A DNA stretch of 64,000 bases from Chryseolinea soli. Its GTDB lineage: Bacteria; Bacteroidota; Bacteroidia; Cytophagales; Cyclobacteriaceae. This document shows, piece by piece, positions 27,804-36,658 of the stretch (the stretch's first letter is position 1; every line of letters begins with the position of its first letter). The DNA lies in the NCBI RefSeq assembly GCF_003589925.1, contig NZ_CP032382.1, positions 1,116,001-1,180,000 on the forward strand, given 5' to 3'. The notes under the pieces are model-generated. The model did no database searches. It was not told the DNA's origin and was given only the letters and a program-made list of their open reading frames with translations. The translations under genes were made by a program, and so were the position numbers.

Positions 27804-28321
27804 TGAGAGGAATCATAAAACTGGTCTATACGAAGGTTATTGATGCAGGGTCTGCCCAGGCGTGGGACAAGCATGTGTTTGAAGATACACATCGTGAATT
27901 TTTCATGCAAGCGCAACAATTCGATCAGCAGGGACGGTATGAAACATACCAGGAGATGCTGACTCACATTCCCAGGGCAGAAAACATGAGTTACCTCGTT
28001 AGTACCGCAGCGGCGGGACATTTGAAGCAACTTCATAACAAATTCCCTGACGTATTGAATACGCTTGGGAAAACGTGCGTGCCTTTCAAAAACTTTAAGT
28101 TTGAAATTGTACAATCGCATGTCAAAAACAAGGCGCTTCACAAGATCGCTATCCATTTGTATAGCGATCCGCTGCTGTGGATTGATACCATCGACAAGCA
28201 TCTTATATTTACACCGGAGGAAGGCCACAAAAAACTTATCAGCGGCGAGGAGATAGAAACGCATTCCATTATCCTTCTACCGAATGTCGGGATTGGTTTT
28301 TTTAAGATCCTTCCTCCGTAA
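27803..28321 (+). CDS. Hypothetical protein coupled to dioxygenase
   Basis: 172 aa, no signal peptide or membrane segment, no family recognised. His-, Lys- and aromatic-rich with alternating helices. TGATG overlap with the dioxygenase gene and a 13-base gap to the pirin-like gene make it the middle gene of a three-gene operon; cytoplasmic location contrasts with the exported dioxygenase. Confidence 0.75.
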   Translation: MRGIIKLVYTKVIDAGSAQAWDKHVFEDTHREFFMQAQQFDQQGRYETYQEMLTHIPRAENMSYLVSTAAAGHLKQLHNKFPDVLNTLGKTCVPFKNFKFEIVQSHVKNKALHKIAIHLYSDPLLWIDTIDKHLIFTPEEGHKKLISGEEIETHSIILLPNVGIGFFKILPP

Positions 28322-28334
28322 CGCTTTGAATTTT

Positions 28335-29021
28335 ATGTTGAACCAGTCTCCGGAAATACGAATCTACCTTGGCGACAGACGGAGTGCTGAGCGAACTGAA
28401 ACATACCAGGCATTGTTTACACTTCCCTTTAAAGCCGATGACAATGTATATTCCTTTGAAAGCCTGAATGTGTTTTGCGAGGTCACGCAAAAGCCCGGAG
28501 CAATGGCACGTCATACCTGTTCCACGTCGGGAGCACTCTTTGTATTACCCCTGGTTGGAAAAGTGGTCATCCACGATCTGGAAAATGAAACCGTCATTGA
28601 CGCAGGTCAGTTGCTCCAAACGGGGATCACCCCAGGGCTGCAAATCGAGTTTAAAAACCCGTATCAATCAGAATGGATCAGTTATTTGATATGGGAGATC
28701 AAAGCAGAACGGAAGCCGCATACGGCAATTATTGACTTCGACATTGAAGCCGCTGCTGGTGCACTCGTCGATGTGATGAACCAAGCAGATCCATCTATTC
28801 CGGTTACGGTGCAGGTGGGTATGTTCAAGGGCCGGCAGGAAGATGTGCTTACGCATCAAACATCGCAACACAAATTTATCTTCGTTATTGAAGGGGCTTT
28901 CGAGGTACAGAAACGGCTGCTTCACGCCCGGGATGGGTTGAGTCTTCCCCATTGTCAATCCATGGAATTTGAAGCCCTCTCAAACCAGGCCATAATTCTG
29001 ATCTTGTCTTTGAGTCAATGA
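28335..29021 (+). CDS. Pirin-like bicupin protein
   Basis: 228 aa. Start at 28335 follows the upstream stop by 13 bases; longer versions overlap the previous gene. Two cupin halves; the C-terminal half holds FVIEGAFEVQKRLLHARDGLSL, characteristic of pirin/YhhW-type proteins, some of which are quercetin dioxygenases. The first half lacks the usual HPHRGFET metal motif (ARHTCSTSGALFVLP instead), so metal binding is uncertain. Confidence 0.78.
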   Translation: MLNQSPEIRIYLGDRRSAERTETYQALFTLPFKADDNVYSFESLNVFCEVTQKPGAMARHTCSTSGALFVLPLVGKVVIHDLENETVIDAGQLLQTGITPGLQIEFKNPYQSEWISYLIWEIKAERKPHTAIIDFDIEAAAGALVDVMNQADPSIPVTVQVGMFKGRQEDVLTHQTSQHKFIFVIEGAFEVQKRLLHARDGLSLPHCQSMEFEALSNQAIILILSLSQ

Positions 29022-29162
29022 ACCTTTTATGCCAGGCTAATGCTCGTTTGCCTACTGACCTTACCGGTCAGGATAGTAGATCGGATCCCTTGGGTCCTGC
29101 GGTCACCATTTTCGCTATTATTTGATTAAGTACACATCGTGATTGCGAATGAAGGGACCGCC

Positions 29163-31073
29163 ATGAGAAGAGCTTTCTTGTTTATATTACTGATATCAGC
29201 TGGTGCAAACGCACAAAAAGGTCACACAACAAAGTGGTTGCGCGAATTAAAGGAGGCAAAACCCGATACCGCAAAGGTCAATTTATACTACGCCCTTTCA
29301 AGGGCGCATTGGGGCGGGAACCTCGACAGTGTCCTGTTGATGGCCACGAAAGGAATCGAACTCGCAGATTCCATTGGGTTTAAAAAAGGAAAGGCGCTCA
29401 ACTGTCTTTCCATGGGCGCCGGGCTCTCCGGTCAGGGCAACTATCCGGGGGCAATCAAATATTATCTTGAAGCGCTTAAATTAAGTGAGGAGTTGAATCT
29501 TGAGGGACTCTCGGGAAATGTGTACGGCAATATTGCGATTGCTTACGTCCAACATGGCAATCTAAAGAAGGCCATTGAATATTTTAACAAGGCATTACGG
29601 ATTGCGGAAAAGTACGGAGAAGCAGCAACCCGCGAGCCGCTAATCAATTTATCCGACCTTCACACGAAAACTGGGGAATATGCCCTGGCCCGAAAGTATG
29701 CCACGCGCGCGTTGGCCATCAGCCGCGCGCAGGGTGACTCTTCAAATTCCGCTATCGCGCTCTTCAACTTGAGTGAGATCTACCGGGCAACAAATCACAG
29801 CGATAGCGCCCGGTTGTACCTGCAGGAATCAGCGAGAATTTCAATGCTGATCCATGATCATCATGGTGTTTCCTATTGCCTGAACTCGATGGCCGAGATG
29901 ATGGTGAACGAGGGCAAATTCAAAGAGGCGATAGTGCTTGCCCATCAAAGTCTAAGTAACCTGGAGCTGATCACAAACCAGGAACTTTCAATGAAGGCAT
30001 ACCACATTCTGTATCAAGGTTACTTTGGCTTGGGTAACTTCAGGAAAGCACTGCACTACAGGGATCAGGAAATCGCCCTGCGCAATAGTATTTTTAATAT
30101 TGAGAAAGAACGCGAGGCCAACAACCTTTTAAACCAATACAACCTGGAGCGCAAAGAACTTCAAATTCAATTATTGGAAAAAGACAACCGGCTTCAACAG
30201 AAGGAAATTGCACGCGGGTCGTTGATTAAAACAATTTACGGTGTAGGCATCATTGCATTAGCGGTGCTGGCGGGGTTCCTTATTTTTTCCAATATCCGGT
30301 GGAAAAATTACAACCGGATTGTCAGGGAAAGGAACGCGCTCATCCAGGATCAAAAAAGAACCATCATGGCGCAAAAAAAACACCTTGAATGGCTCAACAA
30401 TGTAAAAGACAGGATCATCTCCACGATCAGTCATGATTTCAGAAGTCCACTGACTACCCTGCATGGTTTTTTACAACTTCTCAAGCTTAACGCCATAGAT
30501 GAAGCCGACAAAGCAAGGGCCGTGCAGCAAATGGAACAAAGTGTGTCGGCTACCCTGATGATGATTGAGAATCTGCTGACCTGGGGACGCGATCAGATGA
30601 GTGGATTAGCGCTAACTCCGATAAATTTTGACGTAAGTCAACTCGTTGATGAGGGTATACAGTTGGTTGCCCTCCGTGCGGAAAACAAGAAAATAACCAT
30701 CGTCAATCAAATTGCTGCATTCGCATGGGTTATCGCCGACAGGGACGCCATCAACATTGTGCTTAGAAACCTCGTTACAAACGCTATCAAATTTTCCAAG
30801 CCCAACGACTCCATTTATATCGCGATGCATAAGGAGGCCCAACGCGTTATTATTTCCGTGAAGGACACCGGTATAGGCATGTCGCCCGAGCAGCAGAAAT
30901 CATTGTTTTCCGGATCGGCAAATGCGAGTACGGCTGGAACCGAGAACGAAAAAGGCACAGGACTTGGATTGGCATTGTGCCAGGAACTGATTCAACAACA
31001 CGGTGGCGAAATTTGGGTTGAAAGTGTGTTGGGTTCCGGGAGCACTTTTTTCTTTAGCATACCCATACGTTAA
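29163..31073 (+). CDS. TPR-containing membrane histidine kinase
   Basis: 636 aa. ATG at 29163 gives a signal peptide (LFILLISAGANAQ); a GTG 24 bases upstream would not. About seven periplasmic TPR units (~45-330), a membrane helix (~355-375), coiled coil, HisKA with TISHDFRSPLTTLHGF, and HATPase_c (LRNLVTNAIKFSKPND, GTGLGLALCQELI). No receiver or DNA-binding domain, and no regulator gene adjacent, so it is an orphan kinase here. Confidence 0.93.
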   Translation: MRRAFLFILLISAGANAQKGHTTKWLRELKEAKPDTAKVNLYYALSRAHWGGNLDSVLLMATKGIELADSIGFKKGKALNCLSMGAGLSGQGNYPGAIKYYLEALKLSEELNLEGLSGNVYGNIAIAYVQHGNLKKAIEYFNKALRIAEKYGEAATREPLINLSDLHTKTGEYALARKYATRALAISRAQGDSSNSAIALFNLSEIYRATNHSDSARLYLQESARISMLIHDHHGVSYCLNSMAEMMVNEGKFKEAIVLAHQSLSNLELITNQELSMKAYHILYQGYFGLGNFRKALHYRDQEIALRNSIFNIEKEREANNLLNQYNLERKELQIQLLEKDNRLQQKEIARGSLIKTIYGVGIIALAVLAGFLIFSNIRWKNYNRIVRERNALIQDQKRTIMAQKKHLEWLNNVKDRIISTISHDFRSPLTTLHGFLQLLKLNAIDEADKARAVQQMEQSVSATLMMIENLLTWGRDQMSGLALTPINFDVSQLVDEGIQLVALRAENKKITIVNQIAAFAWVIADRDAINIVLRNLVTNAIKFSKPNDSIYIAMHKEAQRVIISVKDTGIGMSPEQQKSLFSGSANASTAGTENEKGTGLGLALCQELIQQHGGEIWVESVLGSGSTFFFSIPIR

Positions 31074-31222
31074 TGGCAGGGTTATTGTACTTTTTGTTCA
31101 ACCTAATGCAACGACTCCTTAGGACAACCTGAAAATTCCGTAAATTACGCCGATAAAGTGTCATCACACGTTGACGCGCATGCACTTACAAAATCAACTA
31201 ATCAAAAAGCATACTAAGCTGA

Positions 31223-31768
31223 ATGAAACGCCTTCGCATAACCTTTTTAATACTGACTATTTTAGCGCTCTTGACTGCATTTACGGTTATTGTAGGCCAT
31301 TGGAATATAGACCCGAACTATTCAATCAAGTTTTCCGGTTCCAAAGCGGAGGGAACATTCTCCGGGCTAAAGGGAACCATTATTTTTGACCCAAGCGATT
31401 TAGCTGCATCAAACATGGATGTCTCTGTGGATGCAAACACTATTAAAACGGGGAACGACACCAAAAACAAACATGCACGAGGTGAGAGCTGGCTTGACGT
31501 TGCGAAATATCCCATTATCCGGTTTACTTCTTCATCCTTTAGCAAATCGTCCGATAAAATTATTGTTACCGGCACATTAACGCTTCATGGTGTAAAAAAG
31601 CAAATTCAAATTCCATTTACTTTTAATAACACGGGCGATAAAAGCACTTTTGTCGGAGATTTTAAAATCAATCGACACGACTATGCTATAGAAGGAAATA
31701 TGTTTGGCTTTGCCGTTGGCGACGAATTTGATATTACGTTGAGGATACCCGTGTCGAGAAACAAATGA
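31223..31768 (+). CDS. YceI-family periplasmic protein
   Basis: 181 aa with an N-terminal hydrophobic segment and a YceI/lipocalin-like barrel (GHWNIDPNYSIKFSGSKAEGTF, ASFxxSSFS-type strands, GTLTLHGVKKQIQIPF, DFKINRHDY). YceI proteins bind polyisoprenoid-like lipids; role uncertain. Confidence 0.9.
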   Translation: MKRLRITFLILTILALLTAFTVIVGHWNIDPNYSIKFSGSKAEGTFSGLKGTIIFDPSDLAASNMDVSVDANTIKTGNDTKNKHARGESWLDVAKYPIIRFTSSSFSKSSDKIIVTGTLTLHGVKKQIQIPFTFNNTGDKSTFVGDFKINRHDYAIEGNMFGFAVGDEFDITLRIPVSRNK

Positions 31769-31781
31769 CAACGACAAATTT

Positions 31782-31876
31782 TGGGCAAGGTTTACCCCTT
31801 ATAGATTTTCAATCAGCGCGCAAAAAAAGTAATGAAATAAAAAAGCCCGCCATCGCTAAAGCTATGGCGGGCGGAG
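31782..31876. repeat. Direct repeat copy A (partner at 32936-33034)
   Basis: About 95 bases similar to the segment that ends exactly at the tRNA-Pro 3' end. Shared pieces are GACTTTCAAC/GATTTTCAATC, CGCAAAAA, an AT-rich bridge and a near-identical hairpin with the ending GGCGGGCGGAGT. Copy A stops matching where copy B enters the tRNA. Confidence 0.7.
31837..31872 (-). terminator. Terminator hairpin for the minus-strand NTF2-like gene
   Basis: GCCCGCCAT (31845-31853) pairs with ATGGCGGGC (31864-31872); on the minus strand it is followed by a T-run (the A-run at 31838-31844). Confidence 0.75.
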
Positions 31877-31941
31877 TTGCTACGAAATTTTGATAGACTT
31901 GTCCGTAACAAAGAATAGAAGCGATGCAAAAGTTCTATTCC

Positions 31942-32325
31942 TCACAGTGGTTCCTGTCTATAGGAGACCTTATCCATAATCAGCCATTTTCCATCTAACT
32001 TTATCAGGTTAAACCGATCAATGAATCGAAAGGTGGCAAAAGTCAATTGCACGTGGGCTGACCCGGTGTCGCCATCCCAGGTAAATGAAAGAAGTTCGGG
32101 CTTGCATTCCTGCAATGTTGCCTGGGCAACCAGGTCTAGGTATTGCGGCAGTGTCCACTGAACCAATTTCCCCTCTATTACTGTCCTGATGTATGCATCG
32201 GGGTGAAAGGCACCCCGGAGTCTCTCGATGTCCTTAACCGGACGCCCTTGAAGATAATCGTTAAGCGTAACCTGGATCAAGTGCTTTTCCTCCTCTACTC
32301 CTACTTTGCTTGCTACAGTTTCCAT
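31942..32325 (-). CDS. NTF2-like/putative lumazine-binding protein
   Basis: 127 aa SnoaL/NTF2 fold. HLIQVTLNDYLQGRPVKDIERLRGAFHP and AYIRTVIEGKLVQWTLPQYLDLV match the putative lumazine-binding subgroup common in Bacteroidota. No signal peptide. Function unknown. A hairpin terminator follows its stop. Confidence 0.82.
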   Translation of the reverse strand: METVASKVGVEEEKHLIQVTLNDYLQGRPVKDIERLRGAFHPDAYIRTVIEGKLVQWTLPQYLDLVAQATLQECKPELLSFTWDGDTGSAHVQLTFATFRFIDRFNLIKLDGKWLIMDKVSYRQEPL

Positions 32326-32389
32326 AATTTTTTTATATCCGTTTAAGTGTCTTACCTAGCATCGATAAGCTTGATCACGGTCCGCCTAC

Positions 32390-32582
32390 TTGAATATGAC
32401 ATTGAAAAGCAAGCACGCCGCCACCAAAAATGCGACATAGGTAAACGAGAGTAACGGGGTAACTTCAGTTTGGTTTCAGGAACATAACCAGAACTATGAC
32501 TTTTCAATCGGTCGTTAAGATCCGAGGTTCATCCTGTGAATAAATTTCCGACCTAGCATCGAAGAATGTGGATAGACCACAT
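32390..32582 (-). pseudogene. Decayed GIY-YIG nuclease gene copy
   Basis: Reading leftwards from the ATG at 32582 gives MWSIHILRC-stop-VGNLFTG-stop-TSDLNDRL, which lines up with FVYILRCSDGYLYTGCTSDLDERL of the intact gene about 310 bases away. Similarity continues through SSGYVPETKLKLP before a frame change. Upstream bases (CTAACGGTTAAAATT) are also conserved with the intact copy (CTAACGGCTAAAATT). Two in-frame stops and the frameshift show it is dead: a tandem duplicate. Confidence 0.82.
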
Positions 32583-32656
32583 ATTGCTAACGGTTAAAAT
32601 TTTTTCAACAAGGTGGTGCGGTGGATGGTCACATAAAATTGATGCTGTGAAAACAG

Positions 32657-32893
32657 CTATAGAAAATGCCTGTTAATAAATGCCCTCCCTGAACCACTCT
32701 TTAGATACTTCTCAAACGCAAAGGCCTTGTGCTCCTCCATAAATGCGATATAGGTAATAAGAATAACCGGTAGCCTCAGCTTGGTTGCTGAAACATAACC
32801 CGAGTTATGTCTTCCCAAGCGTTCATCAAGATCCGATGTACATCCTGTATACAAGTACCCATCCGAGCATCGAAGAATATAAACAAACCACAT
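32657..32893 (-). CDS. Small GIY-YIG endonuclease-like protein
   Basis: 78 aa, single GIY-YIG domain: FVYILRCSDGYLYTGCTSDL (GIY and YIG as VYI and YTG), R and H in ERLGRHN, and the catalytic Glu in FAFEKYLKS. Similar to stand-alone UvrC-type GIY-YIG proteins that are multi-copy in Bacteroidota genomes. The ATG at 32893 follows an alternative GTG. It lies between a dead copy of itself and tRNA-Pro. Nuclease activity predicted only. Confidence 0.88.
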   Translation of the reverse strand: MWFVYILRCSDGYLYTGCTSDLDERLGRHNSGYVSATKLRLPVILITYIAFMEEHKAFAFEKYLKSGSGRAFINRHFL

Positions 32894-32935
32894 CACTACT
32901 AACGGCTAAAATTGTACCCAACCAACAACGAATGT

Positions 32936-33034
32936 CGGGCTTGCCCGACGTAGCCCTTTGATGGACTTTCAACTAGCACGCAAAAAGCTATAAAATGAAA
33001 AAGCCCGCCGTCGCTAAAGCTATGGCGGGCGGAG
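32936..33034. repeat. Direct repeat copy B, abutting tRNA-Pro
   Basis: Partner of 31782-31876. It ends at the tRNA discriminator base, and with copy A it brackets about 1.06 kb holding the NTF2-like gene and both GIY-YIG copies. Confidence 0.7.
32997..33030 (-). terminator. Terminator of tRNA-Pro
   Basis: Hairpin GCCCGCC (33003-33009) with GGCGGGC (33024-33030), followed on the minus strand by a T-run; starts five bases after the tRNA 3' end. Confidence 0.75.
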
Positions 33035-33108
33035 TCGGGGCGACAGGATTCGAACCTACGACCTCCACGTCCCGAACGTGGCGCGCTACCGGGCTGCGCT
33101 ACGCCCCG
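33035..33108 (-). tRNA. tRNA-Pro, anticodon CGG
   Basis: Cloverleaf on the minus strand: acceptor CGGGGCG (33108-33102) pairs with CGCCCCG, discriminator A at 33035. Anticodon stem CCACG/CGTGG with loop TTCGGGA gives anticodon CGG. The T-arm GTTCGAATC is standard. CCA is not encoded. 74 bases. Confidence 0.95.
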
Positions 33109-33155
33109 AGGGTTGTAAAATTAAGCATTCTTCGAACATTCGAACGAGGGAAAAA

Positions 33156-33186
33156 CAAAAAATGCAGGAAGAATCCTGCATTTTTA
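33156..33186 (-). terminator. Terminator after SIMPL-domain gene
   Basis: ATGCAGGA (33162-33169), loop AGAA, TCCTGCAT (33174-33181), with an A-rich run on the left that is a T-run on the minus strand and a T-run on the right, so it may work both ways. It separates the SIMPL gene from tRNA-Pro. Confidence 0.8.
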
Positions 33187-33205
33187 GCCATTTCAGGGCC
33201 GTATT

Positions 33206-33904
33206 TTATTTTATTTCGAACTGCGCTACCAATTGGGCCTTCAGTTTTATTTTCCGGAAGGCCGTGGCATCCTGCCCCGCATCATCATTTACGGCGATTT
33301 CTCCTGCGGCTTTGTACATCACATTGGAATACACAGGCATAGGCTGAACCGGGTCGTTGTCCCAGTCGCGAACCATGAGGGGCTTGCCGGCTTCGGCGCC
33401 GATGGATTTGAGCAAGGTCTGGGCTTTGGCCTGGGCGGCTTGGAGCGCCTTGATCTTTAAATCGAGTTTGAATTTTTCCAGGTCGCTGTGGCTGACGCGG
33501 GTCAGGTCAAGTCGCTCTACTTTGACAGGCTCCAGCTTCTCCAGAAATTTTTCGAGCTCGGCGGCGCTGGTCAGTTTCAGTTCGTAGGATTTTTCACGGA
33601 ACGCGTCCTTGTCCTTGCGGCCAAACTTGCCCAGTTGAGATCCGGCATCGGCCAGGGTGAGGTTCTTGCGGTCAACGCCGGCGGCCTTCAGGGCTTGGAT
33701 AAAATCCTGGTCGAGTTTCTCCAGTGAAACTTTGTTTCGGTTTTCTTCGAATTCCCGGAGTCTTATGAAAAGAAAGATCTCGTTTGGTTCAATTTCCATT
33801 TGGGCCGAGCCGGGCACTTCGATAAAATGTTCACCCTTAAAAACATCCTGGGCAAAGGTGGTAACGGCGGTGAAAAAAAGGATTAAAAAGATTGTCGATC
33901 GCAT
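33206..33904 (-). CDS. SIMPL/DUF541-domain periplasmic protein
   Basis: 232 aa. ATG at 33904 gives a signal peptide (IFLILFFTAVTTFAQ); in-frame upstream codons do not look coding. SIMPL domain: FIEVPGSAQMEIEPNEIFLFIRL, repeated beta-alpha units, and a C-terminal strand KAQLVAQFEI. Family is periplasmic/outer-membrane associated with poorly known role. Confidence 0.88.
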   Translation of the reverse strand: MRSTIFLILFFTAVTTFAQDVFKGEHFIEVPGSAQMEIEPNEIFLFIRLREFEENRNKVSLEKLDQDFIQALKAAGVDRKNLTLADAGSQLGKFGRKDKDAFREKSYELKLTSAAELEKFLEKLEPVKVERLDLTRVSHSDLEKFKLDLKIKALQAAQAKAQTLLKSIGAEAGKPLMVRDWDNDPVQPMPVYSNVMYKAAGEIAVNDDAGQDATAFRKIKLKAQLVAQFEIK

Positions 33905-34079
33905 AGCTATATATTTTTTTGTGATTAGACACAAAAGCCTTGCCCAAAGTGGTAAGCTGCCGGAAAAATTAAGGGCGCAAGTGGATAAGGTGTTGAAGGA
34001 CAGGTCAAAAAAATGTGTTCGGCGTTTCAAATCTTTTAATTTTGAGGGGTTTGTTGCCCGAACGTTTTTACGAGAGACC

Positions 34080-35126
34080 ATGAGAACAATTTTATCGTCA
34101 ATTATTCTAATTCTTCAATCCCAATTTTTATACGCGCAATATCAAGTCGGCGAACCCGGGAGTTTCGATGAATTCACGGATGTGTTTTCCGGACCAGTTC
34201 CCAAATGGCGCCCACAAGGCGACGGGTATGCATTCTTATCAAGCGCCGGCATCGTCATAAAAATTGGTGACTCTACGCAAATTGTCCGAAAGGGACGAAA
34301 CAATTTTGAATGGTCACATAGCGGAGAGAGCATTGTCTATTCCGCTAAGGACAGTATGGGTACTGTTAAAGTATACCGATACTTTTTAAAAACCGGCGTT
34401 AGTGAGCTACTGTCCTTTGAGTCGGATTGGCCTGATTTTTACCCGACTATTTCGCCAAATGATAGTGTAATTACTTACCACAGCGCAAAAGACAGTCCCT
34501 TCAAAATCTACTACTGGAAGGGCGGTGTCACCCGCAAAATTGTTGTGCCCAATCCAACAGACTCATACCTTCATCCGCAATGGTCCCCAAAGGGGAACTA
34601 TCTTTCCTATTTCAAAGAAAACCCAGAGAACGTTTTTTTAGAGGTAATGGAATTTGAATCAAAACGGGTGGTCCTTTCGATTGACGCCAACAAGTTTGAT
34701 TTCTACGACTGGTCTCCCGATGAAAAGGAAATTCTGGTACGAGAGCACACTAAAACCATCGACAATCGAAATTTCTATGATGGCACACTTGCCAAAATTA
34801 ACATTGAAACAACGCAAAAGACGACCTTGACGAAAAAGTACACCAACATCTTTAGCGCAAGTTGGTCGAAGGAAACAGATAAGATTATTTTCTCGGCAAA
34901 TGGAAATGTCTATGTTATTGATTCGAATGGACAAAACCAATACAAAATATCCTCCCATGGCTACTTTCCGGACATCCATCCAAACGGACAAAAAATAATT
35001 TTCGTAGGAAAAGGGACAGGCATTCCACTTTACGAAATTGATCTTGATGGAAAGAATTTGAAATTATTGGAGCCGAAGACCTTTGAGGAGGCGCCAAAAG
35101 GTTCGAAGATTGTAAGACCAGAATGA
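34080..35126 (+). CDS. Secreted WD40-like (TolB-type) beta-propeller protein
   Basis: 348 aa. Start at 34080 gives the signal peptide ILSSIILILQSQFLYAQ. PD40/TolB-like repeats, each with a W/YSPxG/N/D turn: PKWRPQGDGYAFLS, FEWSHSGESIVYS, PQWSPKGNYLSY, YDWSPDEKEILV, ASWSKETDKIIFS and PDIHPNGQKIIF. Probably a six-bladed propeller for protein contacts. No catalytic domain. Divergent from the SIMPL gene. Confidence 0.85.
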   Translation: MRTILSSIILILQSQFLYAQYQVGEPGSFDEFTDVFSGPVPKWRPQGDGYAFLSSAGIVIKIGDSTQIVRKGRNNFEWSHSGESIVYSAKDSMGTVKVYRYFLKTGVSELLSFESDWPDFYPTISPNDSVITYHSAKDSPFKIYYWKGGVTRKIVVPNPTDSYLHPQWSPKGNYLSYFKENPENVFLEVMEFESKRVVLSIDANKFDFYDWSPDEKEILVREHTKTIDNRNFYDGTLAKINIETTQKTTLTKKYTNIFSASWSKETDKIIFSANGNVYVIDSNGQNQYKISSHGYFPDIHPNGQKIIFVGKGTGIPLYEIDLDGKNLKLLEPKTFEEAPKGSKIVRPE

Positions 35127-35372
35127 CAAAAAATGAACCCCGATATGCCATGTGCTATTTATCGATTCACGATATCATTTGGGGATATGTTTGCCGGAAA
35201 GATTGTCCTCATGCGGCCAGTTATGGCCGGATGTGGATGGTGATCCGGGTATTCAAATCTTCAGCTTAAGGGTAATTCGTCAAGTAATCCCTGCAGATGG
35301 TCAGACTTCCCGCACTCCGACCTGTTTTGGTCGTTCCTTTAAGAAGAATTCGTAACAAAAATCTTAAACAAC

Positions 35373-35846
35373 ATGAAAAAGAACATTCTCTTTCCGTGGG
35401 TGGACGCCCTGTTGGGTGTCGTCCTATGCTTTGTCTTATTTGGTTTTTCTGCTACGTCGGGAGCACACAATGTCCAGGTTTATCTGGATAGCAAGTTGGT
35501 GATTGATCAGTATATCAATCAGAAAGTGGATGCCGCGAAAATAAACCTCGATCTGGCCGAAAATCCCAGCCAGCTCATCGTGAAATACAGCGAATGCGGA
35601 AGAACGGTGACCGGTCGAAAAATCACGCTAAAAGACAACGACAACAAGGTGCTGAAGGTGTGGGAATTCGCGGGATCATCAACCGGCGCCCAGGAACCCA
35701 TGGCGTGCACCGTAAAGGATATTCTGGCCTTAAAACCAAAGAAGAGCAACACCCTGAAACTGTTCTATTCATCGGACGATTTTCCGCAAGGACAGCAATT
35801 CGCTTATTTGGTTCTCAGCGGCACAGCGACTACGGCATCAAGATAG
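35373..35846 (+). CDS. Hypothetical secreted protein
   Basis: 157 aa with an N-terminal hydrophobic segment (ALLGVVLCFVLFGFSATSGAH) and a beta-rich remainder of about 125 aa with two Cys (ECGRTV, MACTV). Family not recognised. A strong terminator follows; the 246 bases upstream are non-coding. Confidence 0.72.
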   Translation: MKKNILFPWVDALLGVVLCFVLFGFSATSGAHNVQVYLDSKLVIDQYINQKVDAAKINLDLAENPSQLIVKYSECGRTVTGRKITLKDNDNKVLKVWEFAGSSTGAQEPMACTVKDILALKPKKSNTLKLFYSSDDFPQGQQFAYLVLSGTATTASR

Positions 35847-35863
35847 TGTGATCGCATTCATTT

Positions 35864-35899
35864 CATCAGCCCCGAAGATGCCGGGGCTGATGTTTTTTT
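35864..35899 (+). terminator. Rho-independent terminator
   Basis: CATCAGCCCCG (35864-35874) pairs with CGGGGCTGATG (35882-35892), followed by seven T. Lies between convergent genes, oriented for the secreted protein gene. Confidence 0.92.
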
Positions 35900-35905
35900 G
35901 CAACT

Positions 35906-36625
35906 CTATCGCTTGAAAAGGTGATCACCGATGATGCGCTGAACGACCTGTTCACGCAAGGTCCGGCCAATGGGCACCCGGGCATTTTCCAGGATAATTT
36001 CATCGCCTTCAATTGCCTTAACGTGTGGCAAGGAGATCAAAAAAGATTTGTGAACTCTTAAAAATTGGTCTTTCGGCATTTGCTCTTCCAGGCTTGCCAA
36101 GGTGATATACGTAATTAACTTTCGCTCGCCCGTGTGAATAATGACATAGTTCTGCATGCCTTCAACATAGGATATGTCACGAAAAAAAACCTTTTCAAAT
36201 TTGCGGTCACAACGAACAAAATAGTAGTCAACTCCTGGCGCACTATTTTGTTCTGCGCGTGCCTTTAATTGAAAATACTCCATGGCTTTTTGAGAAGCTC
36301 TCAGGAACCGTTCAAATGTAATCGGCTTAACCAAGTAGTCGATGACATCCAGCGAATAACCTTCAACGGCATGGTCCGAATAGGCCGTCGTGAAAATCGT
36401 GATGGGAGGATTTCTGAGTGTCTTCAGAAAATCTATGCCGGTAATTTTCGGCATGTGAATATCCAAATAGATCAGATCTATCTTTTGTTCGTTTATGTAG
36501 GGCGCCGCTTTCAAAGCATCTTCACACGAGGCCACGCAACGCAGAAAATCGATCGCCTGAACATGCTCTTCGAGACCTTTTCGGGCAACGGGTTCATCGT
36601 CGATAATGAGACAGTTCAGTTTCAT
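35906..36625 (-). CDS. LytTR-family response regulator
   Basis: 239 aa. Receiver with D55 in LIYLDIHMPKITGIDFL; C-terminal LytTR domain (~135-236: YYFVRCDRKFEKVFFRDISYVEGMQNYVII, FLRVHKSFLISL). Partner of the kinase gene 33 bases upstream, which is frameshifted. Its own frame is intact. Confidence 0.94.
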   Translation of the reverse strand: MKLNCLIIDDEPVARKGLEEHVQAIDFLRCVASCEDALKAAPYINEQKIDLIYLDIHMPKITGIDFLKTLRNPPITIFTTAYSDHAVEGYSLDVIDYLVKPITFERFLRASQKAMEYFQLKARAEQNSAPGVDYYFVRCDRKFEKVFFRDISYVEGMQNYVIIHTGERKLITYITLASLEEQMPKDQFLRVHKSFLISLPHVKAIEGDEIILENARVPIGRTLREQVVQRIIGDHLFKR

Positions 36626-36658
36626 GAATTGTTGTTTAAAATTGTCTTGCCAAAGGCA

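Noticed and set aside
31837..31872. Hairpin as a small RNA gene
   Set aside because: Better explained as a terminator for the minus-strand gene, being followed by a T-run in that orientation.
32995..33342. Open frame with [14 protein letters not shown] peptide across tRNA-Pro
   Set aside because: It is the antisense translation of tRNA-Pro and its hairpin, a familiar false ORF near tRNAs.
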